Origin: Dactylorhiza incarnata
Taxonomy: Eukaryota > Streptophyta > Magnoliopsida > Asparagales > Orchidaceae
Assembly (NCBI GenBank): GCA_033032865.1
Contig: JAWHQI010000304.1
Span: forward strand, 1,339,001 to 1,403,000
Reading direction: 5' to 3'
DNA length: 64,000 nt
Shown here: positions 24,515 through 35,129 of the stretch, piece by piece
How positions within the stretch are numbered: the stretch's first letter is position 1
Layout: every line of letters starts with the position of its first letter
Position numbers and translations under genes: made by a program
The notes under the pieces: generated by a model
Seen by the model: only the letters and a program-made list of their open reading frames with translations
The model's database searches: none
What the model was told of the DNA's origin: nothing

Positions 24515-25936
24515 CATAATCTGGTTATACCCGGAATACCCGTCCAAGAAACAAAAATACTCATTACCTGCCAATCTATCCAATACCTGATCGATGAATG
24601 GTAAGGGGAAATGATCTTTTCTAGTCGATTTGTTCAATTTCCGGTAGTCCATACATATTCTCCACCCCGCTACAGTTCGAGTGGGTATCAATTCATTATT
24701 GTCATTTTTCACGACTCTGATACCTCCTTTCTTTGGCACACATTGAACTGGGCTTACCCATTTAATATCGGAAATAGGGTAAGTAATACCTGCGTCTAAC
24801 CACTTTATGATCTCCTTCATGACTACGTCTTTCATGGGTGGGCTAAGTCTTCGTTGGGGCTCAATAGATTCTTTTGAATCTTCTTCCAACAAGATTTTAT
24901 GCATACATATTGATGGACTAATTCCTCGAATATCAGCAATCGTCCATCCCATTGCACCCTTAAATTCACGAAGCACCTTAAGCAGTTTTTCTTCATTTTT
25001 TTCTTCTAATGATGAGTCTATAATGACAGGTAATGTGCTCCCTTCTCCAAGAAAGACATATTTTAAATTTTCAGGTAAGGGCTTTTACTCTAGTTTTGGT
25101 GGGTCAAGAATGGATGGTTTCATTATTGTTGATTCGCTTGACCTATTTAATACTTCAAACTTCTTACCAAAAGGTAAACGTTCATAAGTGTCTAACGCCT
25201 TCACACATTCAACTATATCTAAATCTTTTTCATCCATTTCTTCATTTGTTAAAATATTAAAAAGTTGATGCTCTAGATCATCTTGATCATGCATCAATTT
25301 TGTGGGTACATCTACTTCTGTAATAGAATAACATTCCTCTTCGTCATTAGGAAATTTCATGGCTTTAAGAATGTTGAATGTTACAGCCTCATCGTTGACT
25401 CGCATTGTTAATTCACCTTTTTGGACATCTATTAGTGTTCGTCCCGTGGCTAGAAATGGTCTTCCTAAAATGATAGGGACATCCTTGTCCTCATCCATAT
25501 CTAGCACAACAAAATCGGCTGGAAAGATGAATTTCTCAACTTTAACTAATACGTCTTCAACGATTCCTTTAGGAAATGCTAAAGACCTATCGGCCAATTG
25601 AAGAGTGAGAGATGTTGGTGTAATCTCTCCTAAGCCTAATTTTGTATAAATAGAAAGCGGCATCAAGTTGATGCTAGCACCCAAATCACACAATGCTCTC
25701 CCGGTAAATTTCACTCCTATTGAACATGGTATTGTAAAGCTACCCGAGTCTTTTAATTTTTGAGGTAATTTCTTTTGTAGTATTGCACCGCACTCTTCGG
25801 TTAATGCTACTACTTCCTTATCAACGAATTTTCTTTTCTTAGATAAAATGTCCTTCATGAATTTAACATAAATAGGCATTTGCTCAAGTGCTTCGGCAAA
25901 TGAAATGTTTATAGTCAATTTCTTAAAGATATCCAT
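24515..25936 (-). pseudogene. Outer Athila pol, 5' part: protease and RT start
   Basis: On the minus strand 25936-25085 encodes a Gag-Pol linker and a retropepsin-like protease. CDLGASINLMP gives Asp-Leu-Gly-Ala at the active site, as in the inner element; VPIILGRPFLATGRTLIDV follows. The RT start follows at 24976-24515 (WRICMDYRKLNKSTRKDHFP, CFLDGYSGYNQ) after a frameshift or stop near 25085-24976. The frame is cut at 24515 by the inner element and resumes at 10810. Confidence 0.9.
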
Positions 25937-25948
25937 GAATTTCTGAAA

Positions 25949-27542
25949 TTATTTATCAAGCTTTGTTTTTGCTAGTCTAGACGGAAATGTTGGTGGAGGA
26001 TAAATAATTTCTTTCTTTTTATTATTATGTTGTGCAATCTCCACTATGTCTGGTTCCTTATTTTCTATTATTTGTTCTTCTTGTGATTGCTTTAGATGAA
26101 TGATTTTCTCTCTTTGCTCCTCCTCTCTAGCTTTTTCTAACAACCCGTCTCCACTAGAAATTTCCACTCCACTCCTTAAAGCGATAGCCTTACAATGACT
26201 AGTTTGTTCATCTCTTATTGGGTTAGGTGTAGTATCTGAAGGTAATGATCCAACTGGCCTCTGACTTAGCGCATTTGCTAGTTGACCCAATGTGGATTCC
26301 ATTGATCTTAAGGAAGATTCAATGCCTCCTATTCTGGCCTCATTCTTTTGAAACATCCCTATAATTATTTCATCAGTTAATTTCCTAGGATTAAATTGAG
26401 TGTTTGAAGGATTATTTTGCATTTGATTGAAACCCGGTGGTTGATTCATCCCTTGATTATTTTTCCACGATAAGTTAGGATGATTTCGCCACTCCGAATT
26501 ATAATGATTTGCAAAACCCGGTGGCATTTGTCTTTGTTGTCCCCCCACATAATTTGCTTCCTCAGTTATTTGATTAAGTTGTTCCACGGTAAGTGGTGCA
26601 CTAGGTGTAGGTGTAGACAGAATCTAACCTTTTATTAATCAGATTGAATTGGGATGTCATTTGTGCGGCCAAGGATGTTATTTGGTCAACTTGATGAATT
26701 CCAGCCGGAGTACTATTTCCTTGTCTTTCAAAAGCTTGATAATTATTAGATGTGAGATCTTCTAATATAGTGTAAGCGTCTTCAGGATATTTCTTCATTA
26801 AGGAACCCCCAGCGGCTCCGTCTACTAAAATCATAGTTGCAGTTTGTAACCCATTATAAAACGTTGACACTTGTTGGTGTTGGTGTAATCCGTGATGTGG
26901 ACATTTTCTTAATAACTCTTTGAAACGCTCCCAAGCGTCATAAAGAGTTTCACCATGAGTTTGCATAAATGTGGTTATATCTCTAATTAGCTTAGCAGTC
27001 TTAGAAGGTGGAAAATATTTCCCCAGAAATTTTTCCGCTAATTGATCCCATGTAGTTATTGATTCATGTGGTAATGAGTTTAGCCAATCTTTTGCTCGAC
27101 CTTCTAAGGAAAATGGAAATAACATTAGATAGATTGATTCTTCAGTTGCTCCATTAAATTTAAACATGTCACAAATTGCTAAGAATGTCCGTAAATGAGA
27201 ATTTGCATCTTCATGATTGAGTCCCCCAAATTTGTTATATTGTACTTGTTGCATCACTAAGGGATCCATTTTAAAATTATTAGCAGCAATTGCTTGTCGG
27301 GCTATGCTGAAGTGCAAACCTCCTCCTAAAGGTGTGTTATAGTCTCTACATGTCCTACGTGGTGCAGCAGGTTGACCATTCTGATCAACTTGACCCCCAT
27401 TATCATTGACGTTATTTTGTGCGTTATTATCCATCTCAGGATGAATAATATTAATCGTTCTAAACTCTTTTCTGTTTTGTTTGCAAGTGCGTTCAATTTC
27501 TAAATTTAACGACAATAGTTCAACGTTACGATATCTGGACAT
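25949..27542 (-). pseudogene. Outer Athila gag
   Basis: Two open segments: 27542-26601 (313 aa) and 26587-25949 (212 aa), separated by a frameshift with a stop near 26600. The first holds the retroviral-type Gag core (LFPFSLEGRAKDWLNSLP, KFLGKYFPPSKTAKLIRDI). The second has the typical RNHPNLSWKNNQG and SQRPVGSLPSDT segments. Gag would form the virus-like particle. Start ATG 27542 lies about 110 nt after the primer site. Confidence 0.9.
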
Positions 27543-27652
27543 GCATCAAGCAGAACCTTAATAAAACAAAACAAAATTAAACAAAATACTTAATCTCTAA
27601 ATACTTGGGATTCACTAATATTGCAAGAAAAGAATCACTAAATAGTTGCACC

Positions 27653-27670
27653 TCCCCGGCAACGGCGCCA
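27653..27670 (-). promoter_or_regulatory. Primer binding site, tRNA-Asp (outer Athila)
   Basis: On the minus strand TGGCGCCGTTGCCGGGGA, complementary to the tRNA-Asp 3' end. It lies 6 nt from the 5' LTR and is identical to that of the inner element. Confidence 0.9.
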
Positions 27671-27676
27671 AAAACT

Positions 27677-29033
27677 TGATACGCCCAAAATAGATTTACG
27701 TTTTAACGCAAGTGCACGTGTCGAATCAAGTAATATAAAGTGAGAAAAGATCGTTCCCTCAGAGAAGTGATTAATTTAGTGCTCGCAAGTACTAGCTCTA
27801 CATTTTCTTTAAATTCAAGTGGGATGATTAAAGTGAGTTTTTAATAATGAAAAATTACTTAATACTAATAACAAAACTAAACAAGAATTACTTATAAATA
27901 ATAAATCAAAATTTAACTGGAGAAATATCAGTTTGAGAAATAATCTTGTGTATTGTTTTCCTTTGCTTTTGGTGATGATTTCTATAATGTAATCTTATGA
28001 AATGCTTGATTAATTATCTTGCAACGATTTAAAAGCGGATATCATTATCTCTCGATCTCTGAAATCCAATACTCTAAATCATCTAGTTATCTCTAACTTA
28101 GATGGAAGAGATTAAAATAAAGCATACAAATCAAAGTTGCTAGCAACAGGTGAAATCTCTTTCTACCTTTATGCTATATTTAAATTCATGATAAACTTTC
28201 ACCGCTCCTCTCTCGAATCTCGCAGTGTAGTATAAAAATGGAACATTGGTTAAAGATTTACGCGACTCCTCTCTCGAATCTTGCCGCATAAAATAAAGCA
28301 ATCATCTAGCCTGACTCCTCTCTCGAATCTTGCCAAGCAAATTAAAGATGAACTTACGCCAAACATTCCAAGAGTAAAATCATAAATTCAATAAAGATAA
28401 TATTCCAAACATCCATAAGAAATTTAAAATCAAAACATCATAACAAACAAAGTACTAACAACATACAAGATCTATGAGATTAGTTCATGATGGAGGGATG
28501 AAACCAAACAAGACAGATCTTACTAGACATGCTTAAGAGAGTGAAATGATGCAGGAAATTCCACTCAAAGATGTGATCAATCCTATGACGTTGAAGATCC
28601 GGTCCGTTCTTCTTCTTCTTCCCTCGGATTTTCGCAAACCCTAGTTTTCTTCTTCTCCCAAAACTCTCTCTCCCCTCTCCAATTTTCGTTTCTTTTGATG
28701 GTTATTTTCCTCCCATAAAAACGAGGAGCCCACTCCCAAGAGATGTGTCCTTTCATATTTGAAAATGGAGCAAATTCGAAATTTTAAATTTGAAATCCGT
28801 CCAGAAATGTTATAACAATATTGTGCAGGCCAAAATATTTAAGTCCAGCTTTTCTTCTCCGAGTCGATTTCTTCGGCGTTTCTAATAAGAACACAAATGA
28901 TTTTAATCAAATGATCCATAATTGAAATAAACATGAATTTATTTATATTATTCATTTAGATCATTTTTTTGGTTTATGATAAAATATTTAGTCAAAATAA
29001 AGAGCTAGATAACTTCTTTTTAGGAAGTTATCA
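27677..29033 (-). repeat. 5' LTR of outer Athila-like element
   Basis: 1357 bp, TG...CA, paired with 1884-3267 (about 22 substitutions by hand count). Confidence 0.92.
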
Positions 29034-29084
29034 GTAGCGCGCAGGCCGCCCCTTCACGGGGGCGCGGCCTAACCGCACCACTAG

Positions 29085-29420
29085 TGGGGTACGGCCAAGC
29101 CGCACCCCCTTGGGGTGTGGCCAAGCCACACCCTTAGTGGGGTGCGGCCAAGCCGCACCCTTAGTGGGGTGCGGCCAAGCCGCACCCTTAGTGGGGTGCG
29201 GCCAAGCCGCACCCCTCTTAGGGTGCGGCCAAGCCGCACCCCTAGTGGGGTGCGGCTTGGCCGCACCCCCTTTGGGGTGCGGCCGGGCCGCACCCCCTTG
29301 GGGTGCGGCCAAGCCGCACCCATAGTGGGGTGCGGCCGGGCCGCATCCCCTTGGGGTGCGGCCAAGCCGCACCCCTAGTGGGGTGCGGCCAAACCGCATC
29401 CCTTGGGGTGCGGTCAAACC
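29085..29420 (+). repeat. Tandem array of GC-rich hairpin units (5' LTR)
   Basis: About 12 units near 27 bp. Each contains GGTGCGGC-CAA-GCCGCACC, an inverted repeat with an 8-bp stem and 3-nt loop, joined by TTAGT-like linkers. One unit (about 29112-29133) has GGTGTGGC/GCCACACC, changed on both arms so pairing is kept. Another (about 29250) has the loop inverted to TTG. Six frames are open here, all artefacts of the repeat. Confidence 0.9.
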
Positions 29421-29871
29421 CCCTCCCCATGAAGGGGTTCGGGGGGTGTCCACCCTCTCCAGGCTCGTTGTGCGCCCTTTGGGACCCGGATTTCGCCCGG
29501 AGCGCTCCCACGCTCGTAACGTGCTCAGAACGCCTCTAAGCGCGTTCAGAGCACTTCCGTGTTCGTTGCACGCTCAGAACGCTTCTGAGCGCGCTTGCGC
29601 GCTCAGAGCACTTTCACATTTCGGGCACGCTCATTTTTTGTCTTTCTAGCATGCTCACATTTTGTCTTTTTAGTTTCTCCGATTGCAGGAACGTCTGGCC
29701 GCCTTTTTCGCCTTCAACAAAGCTGCCCGAACTGCCTGAACTGCCCAGGGGCGAGATGGTCATTTATGAAAAATGGCAATCCGTGTGCTCCAAACCGGAA
29801 AACGTGATTCGTCCGCCAGGTGGTTACGGTGGTTACAACGACGAAATTACCGGGCTACCCCCGACCAAAGC

Positions 29872-29879
29872 TATAAAAG
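29872..29879 (+). promoter_or_regulatory. TATA box of Tat-like 5' LTR
   Basis: TATAAAAG in AAGCTATAAAAGGAGC; identical context at 36121-36128 in the 3' LTR. Marks the probable U3/R boundary shortly downstream. Confidence 0.65.
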
Positions 29880-30418
29880 GAGCCCAGAGCCTTCATTTGA
29901 GGGGACCTTGCCTTCTGCACCCGGGAGAGCTCCTTGAAGATTTTCATGGAATTCTCCTTCGGCGCTTGAAGATCTCCGTGGACTTGAAGATTTCCTTCAT
30001 CCCGAAAGGCGACTCGGCATTCTCACTTTTGTTCTCTGGAGCATCTCACTTTTGTTCTCCCGGAAGGTGACTCAGCATTCTCAATTTTGTTCTCCAATAT
30101 TCTCAGAAGAAAAAAGACTTAGTTTGTCTGGAGGTGTCCTGTCACCTTCGGAACTCTCTCTCTCTCTATTATTGTAACGAGCAGCGGCCTGTCGCGCTCG
30201 AGTTCTAAGTCTCTAATTGTAACCCCCCAGAAGATAGTGGAAGTTGGTCGGCACAGCTCCGACTGCGTGGTTTTTTAACCCTTTCTGGATTTTCCACGTT
30301 AAAAAGTCTCAGTGTACTCAATGAATCTCTAATTGAGTGTTTGCACGCTCGGTCCACTTCCGTGCTAAGGTGGTTCAATTAGACTGGTCTACCAAAGCAC
30401 CCGAGCGACCCGCAACAG

Positions 30419-30436
30419 TTTGGCGTCGTCTGTGGG
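30419..30436 (+). promoter_or_regulatory. Primer binding site of Tat-like element
   Basis: TGGCGTCGTCTGTGGGAA starts 3 nt after the 5' LTR end (30415). Similar motifs occur at this place in Tat-type elements. I cannot assign the tRNA with confidence. Confidence 0.7.
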
Positions 30437-30437
30437 A

Positions 30438-32010
30438 ATGGATTCCCAACTACCGAGCAAAGGATTTCCGAACGCAGTGCCCGCTTCGCCTGAGTTCATG
30501 GAACCAGCGAAAGTGGACACCTCCCCGGAACTATCTGACGCATACAGTTCCTCAATCCCTGAAGGCCCGGCGAAAAGAGCGCATCGCTGCACCCATCCAA
30601 CCCCAGTGGATTGGATCAACTAGCAAGCCGACCACTCTCATAGCGGGGCAGGATCCGAACAATATCACGCACCAGCAAAGGCGATCCCTCCTGTCAAAGT
30701 CAATTTTGGCATACCCAGTACCGTCATGGCTAAAGCTCCCGCACTTCAAGGAGTTCCACGGAGCAGAAGACTCGTACGTGCATGTTAATCACTTCTTGAT
30801 AATGGTGCGGACGTCCGGACTTCCCGACCAAATCAGCTGCAAAATCTTCACCAAGACACTGCGCGGAGACGCCCTCCGATGGTATCAATCCCTGCCAAAC
30901 GGAGTGATTCACAACTTCACCGAGTTGTCCCAACTGTTCGTTGAATGGCACGAAGCGCGCACGCCAAGGATCCGGGAAAAAGAGCCCGAGACGGACGAGT
31001 CGTCCCACATAGGGAAAGCGGACCGGGGCAAGCAGCATGAGAAGATCTACACAAGCTTTCACCAAGGGCGTCCCCGGGGATGGTTGGACTTCTCCTTGGA
31101 CGCAAGCATAGGCAATCCAGCATGTGAGCTAAGAAGGGCGTTGATAACCCATCACATCTCGTTCAATATCCTGTTCGTGGCAGCCGTGGTTCAGCTCAAA
31201 CTCCTAAGCGCGAACCTTAAGCTCAGGGCCAGCGACGCAGAGCTCCCAGACGGAACTATGGTACCCACCATAGGAGTCTTCACCCTCCCCGTCCAAGTAG
31301 GGATGCATTCAGAACCAGTCCAGTACGACGTTCAGTTCGTCGTCGCAGAGGCAGACTCCCCCTACGACGCAATATTTGGGAGCCTCCTACTCGACGCCCT
31401 GGACCACGGCGTTTCCATGTCTGGACGTATGGCCAACAAAGGGAGAATCCTCGGGGATGCAATTCGTGGTTTTGACACGGCTGCAGCCGAGCTTCCTTGG
31501 ATCAACTATGACCCGTCACCAAAACCAAACCCTAAGAAGCAAGGCGTGCGAGAGTGTCGCGCAACCCTCACATTGGCGGAAAAAGCTAATCATCCGGCAC
31601 CGGCAAACCCACTACAACTTGGGGATACGTGTCGCAAGAGAAAGGGACAGCAACAACAGTTCGAGAAGGCCGTACCGCCCATTCAGAGCCGAGCAGACCG
31701 CTCCCGAGGGCTAACAAATCAAAGCTCCCAGATCTACACCCCGTTAAATGCCCCCCGCGAGCATATACTGTCCGTCATCTACAATAGCAAAATCATCAAC
31801 TGGCTCAGGCCGCTCTCCCAGCACAGGGGAGATCAATCCCAGTTTTGCAATTTCCACAAAGGCAGAGGACATCGTACGGAGCACTGTGCCCGTCTGAAGG
31901 AAGAAATTGAACGCCTTGTCCAGTCGGGAAACCTCGAGGCTTTCCGCGAAGAAGCACATAAGAATGCCACCGAGGGTCGTTCACCGGGTCACCGCCGCCC
32001 ACCATGCTGA
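30438..32010 (+). pseudogene. Rearranged Gag/protease ORF of Tat-like element
   Basis: The long frame ends at 32010 (557 aa if read from 30337 inside the LTR). A more natural start is ATG 30438 in another frame, just after the primer site, so a frameshift near 30500-30620 is likely. Domains in order: Gag core (WLKLPHFKEFHGAEDSYVHV, LRGDALRWYQSLP; about 30730-30950); a retropepsin-like stretch (about 31130-31420; LPVQVG and FVVAEADSPYDAIFGSLLLD); then a Gag C-terminal segment with CNFHKGRGHRTEHC and LKEEIERLVQSGNLEAF (about 31740-31950). In Tat elements that segment normally precedes protease. The protease active site Asp-Ser/Thr-Gly is missing: the aligned stretch reads ALITHHISFNILF. No RT follows. 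Confidence 0.75.
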
Positions 32011-32189
32011 ACGACCGAAAGAGCTCGAGCAAACGCAACGCAAAGAGAGCTCGATGTTACCTTCTATCTCGTCAAACTTGTATCAGAAGCTTATTAGCTT
32101 AGAAGCCGCAAGATTGTACTTGCGCATGTATTAATGTTCATTTTCTAATTATGTTTTACATGTGCTAAACTACTCTAATGCAGGAACCC

Positions 32190-32610
32190 ACTTTGGGGCC
32201 CTGCCCCGGGGACTTCGCACCGCCGTCGATTGAAGGTTCGCCCTTCTCCTCCGTCGTCGAGTCCCGGCGTCGTAGGGGTCTGCCCCCCTTACGTTCGCCC
32301 CCGGTTTGAATACACCAGCTATTCACCGGCCACTTTGGGGCCCTGCCCTGGGGACTTCGCACCGCCGTCGAAGGTTCGCCCTTCTCCTCCGCCGTCGAGT
32401 CCCGGCGTCGTAGGGGCCTGCCCCCCTTACGTTCGCCCCGGGTTTGAATACACCAGCTATTCACCGGCCACTTGGGGCCCTGCCCCGGGGATTTTGCACC
32501 GTCGTCGATTGAAGGTTCGCCCTTCTCCTCTGCCGTCGAGTCCCGGCGTCGTAGGGGCCTGCCCCCCTTACGTTCGCCCCCGGTTTGAATACACCCGTTA
32601 TTCACCGGCC
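32190..32610 (+). repeat. Three tandem copies of a ~140-bp unit
   Basis: Copies start at about 32190, 32331 and 32469, each running from CACTTTGGGGCCCTGCCCC to the TTCACCGGC segment. They differ by a few substitutions and the presence of ATTGA after the CCGTCG motif. They lie between gag and the 3' end of the antisense gene. The open frames on both strands follow the repeat. Confidence 0.9.
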
Positions 32611-32765
32611 AAACTTATTTTCTATTATGTAAAAAGTTGCGAGCTCGGACTCGCGCAAACTTATTTTCTATTATATAAAAAAAATCCATGGGCTCAGGCT
32701 CGCCTAAACTATTTTTTTATGAAAAAACCGCGAGCTCAAACTCGCGCAAACTCATCTGTAATTTT
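32611..32765 (+). repeat. Three ~50-bp degenerate repeats
   Basis: Repeats of AAACTTATTTTCTATTAT plus a GCGAGCTC..ACTCGCGC inverted repeat follow directly on the 140-bp array. Confidence 0.65.
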
Positions 32766-32930
32766 GAAAATACCATCAAGCTATGCAGGTGTCAACGACT
32801 AAAACAACAAGATCAAAAAAAAAAGAAATAAATGCAACATGTACAATAAGGGAATACAACCACACCAAACGCAACGCTGCATGCAAACAAATAACAATAC
32901 GGAAAGCAGAAAAAATAAATATAACCCACA

Positions 32931-35028
32931 TCACTCCTCGGCTACATCCGAGTAGTCGTCCCCTGAAAGGCCTCCAACTTCGAGACCAGCGGTGTCGCAC
33001 CCAAACTTCCTTCCCATCATACGCAGAGTCTTTTGAATGCCTCTCTGAAAGGCGACTTCGCGCTCGTCCTCTATCAAGGGCTCAACCTCCTTCGTCATAT
33101 ATAACCTCGGCGCGAATCTCCTCCACCATCTGGAAACGCACTTCCACAAAAGTAAGAGAATCCTTGTACTCAGCTACTCCAGTCGCCTTGGCCTCCTCGA
33201 GACTGCGCTCGATCGACGACAGCCGGTCCACCTCGCTCCTCAGAAAGCCCAGCTCCCTCTCCAGGCGAAACATCCCCCCCTATGCTTCCGACAGCTGACG
33301 AAGGGCATCTTGGGCAAGCGCCTTGTCACCACCATGCTCTACCCGCAGCTTCTCAACTTCAGATCGAGAAGAAGAGATGTCGGCCTCCAACTGCTTGATA
33401 TGAGACGAGTCGCGATCCCTCTTCCTCTGCAAAATGGACAATCGCTCCTCGCCACGCGTAACTCCTCCTGAAGAGCGAAGTAGTTATCCCTGAGGCCCAC
33501 ATAATGATCGTTCCATGTAAGAGCAACACTAGTCAAAGCCTCCGCCTGCAAACAAAAGATAATCGGTCAACAGACGTAAGCGGTAATGGAGAGGAAGGGC
33601 CAAGATTAGAGAAGAAGAGCTTCACTTACCGCAGAAGCCATCGCCTGAAGAGAAGAAGAAACTCGCCTCGTCAGCAAGAGGGGAGGTGGCGGCAAGTCTC
33701 CCTGCGGGACCCGGTCGGTAGTAGGAGGCGCCAAAATCTCAATCTCCGAATCCGGTGAAATCGGCTCTCCCCTGCGACGGCTCAGGTCGGCCTTGCAATC
33801 GTGACTCATAGGCGCCGACGGAATAGAACACGAGCTAGAAGCTCCGTTCTTAATAACAACCCTCCTCCTCTTCCCGCGTTCTAAGGGAACGGCGGCCGCC
33901 CGCCCGGCGTCCCAAGAAAGCCCCACCGAGAGCAGGCGACTTTCCTCCACGCAACTGGAAATACAGAACAGGGCCTTCGAAAGCCCTTCTCGGCCGGGGA
34001 AACCAGGGATAGGAAGGAACTCATCCTCCCGTCCAGTCTGCCTGCGGCAACGTCTAGGAAGTGCTCTCCATAGCTCCGGCAGCTCCCACCGATTCCGAAC
34101 GTACCCATAAAGAGTGTTCCCATGGCAGTAGTCGGTCTTCTCCCCAAAGCGAAACCAGCTCTTGTTGCTTCGGACTTCAATACGGCCACCTGAGTCGGTA
34201 GAAACCTCGCACCAATCCTTGAAAATCTCGAGCAAAAAGCGCGCGCTATGTTCTCGAAAAAACACCACCGTCCCCATGATGTTGTCCATCCCGGCCAGAG
34301 TAAACTGGGTAATCGGGACACCGCAAAACCGGAGTATCTCAACAACCTCCTCAGAGGGAGGAAGGCGAAACCCGGATTTCAGGCAGCTCTCAGAAAGGGT
34401 CATAAAACCGGTCGGCGGATTTTGAGCACGCTCCTCCACCCGCGGAATTTTCACCTCGACATCAGAAGGCAACCCAAACCACTTTCGCCATATATCAATC
34501 CGCGCAACGTCAAGAGTGGAGCGCAGGCGCATCGGCCTTGACTGACCACCCCGTTTCGAAGCCTGAAAACAACAAAAATAGTATATAAAAATAAAAAAAT
34601 GAGAAAGGCGCATATCAAGCCGCGCACAAAACTGATCGCGCGCGCGCATCAGCCCCCGCGCACGGCGGCCCACGCACTCAGGAAACCCACGCGCGGCAGC
34701 TCGTGCGCACAGCAAGGCCGCGCGCGGCAGCCCGCGCGCCGGCCGGGGGCGCAACCGCCGCGCACAAGGTTCGCCCGACATGGACCGCGCGGCCCCCTCC
34801 CCGACGGCCTGCTCCCATGGATGGCAGCACCCGCTCGTCGGCGGCCTGCTCCCGCAGCCAGCAGCGCGCACCCGTCGGCGGCCTGCTCCCGTGGCCGGCA
34901 CCACCCCCGCGTGGGCATGCATACGACCTCCAACCGTTTTCTCCCTCGGTCGGAGCCAACACCGCGGGCGCACTCCTCCACACTCTCCTTGTTCCTACGA
35001 AGACGAAAGAAGAACTTACCTCCGCCAT
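32931..35028 (-). pseudogene. Antisense spliced gene in Tat-like element (plant 'putative gypsy transposon' domain, coiled coil)
   Basis: Runs against gag. Proposed exons: exon 1 codes ATG GCG GAG (35028-35020) and is followed by GTAAGT. Intron 1 is 35019-34563 and ends TTTTCAG. Exon 2 is 34562-33630, 311 codons, fully open. Intron 2 is 33629-33546 (84 nt, GTAAGTG...TTTGCAG). Exon 3 starts at 33545. All junctions are phase 0. Exon 2 resembles the plant 'putative gypsy type transposon' domain (LSESCLKSGFRLPPSEEVV, NKSWFRFGEK). Exon 3 reads as coiled coil rich in Glu, Arg and Leu (ALQEELR, MFRLERELGFLRSEVDRL) and ends in an acidic tail near 32931, but has a frameshift near 33457, a stop near 33275 and a frameshift near 33100. 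Antisense genes are known in some Tat/Grande elements; function unknown. The 455-codon open frame 34973-33606 is intron 1 read-through. Confidence 0.68.
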
Positions 35029-35116
35029 GATTCAACGCACTGTGTAACAAATCGGAATTGTTGCGTGCAAGGACGAAACCTTCACACTCCTCCGCACGAA
35101 AGCTTGGACTCTGAAT

Positions 35117-35129
35117 GTTTGGGGGCTTA
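35117..35129 (+). promoter_or_regulatory. Polypurine-type tract before 3' LTR
   Basis: GTTTGGGGGCTTA directly before TGATGCGCAC, the likely 3' LTR start. Confidence 0.6.

Larger units (their letters stand above)
1884..29033 (-). mobile_element. Athila-like Ty3/Gypsy retrotransposon (outer), with nested insertions
   Basis: The element begins TGATACGCCC on the LTR at 27677 and ends with GTTATCA at 29033. It is flanked by the 5-bp duplication GTAGC (1879-1883 and 29034-29038). Coding order on the minus strand is gag (27542-25949), protease and RT (25936-24515), a 13.7-kb nested insertion, the rest of RT, RNase H and integrase (10810-8492), then a spliced accessory gene (7863-6552). The primer site matches tRNA-Asp, as in Athila elements. 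Without the two nested elements it would be about 12 kb. Frameshifts in gag, pol and the accessory gene, and the insertion in RT, make it non-functional. Confidence 0.93.
29039..30415 (+). repeat. 5' LTR of Tat-like element, piece 2
   Basis: Continues 1734-1883 and matches 35340-36665. It contains the hairpin array, repeats of GCGCTC/CGCTCAGAACG (29495-29610), a TATA box, and ends CGACCCGCAACA. Frames such as 29651-30070 are LTR shadows present in both LTRs. Confidence 0.88.

Noticed and set aside
29031..29511. Overlapping ORFs rich in RPHP/GCGQAAPL in the LTR
   Set aside because: They come from the 27-bp hairpin repeat; 27 is divisible by 3, so frames stay open. The same occurs at 35183-35779.
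33606..34973. Single 455-codon minus-strand ORF as the real antisense protein
   Set aside because: Its first 137 or so codons lie in a GC-biased region with many overlapping frames; a strong splice acceptor at 34563 and the ATG/GTAAGT pair at 35020 better explain the coding part.
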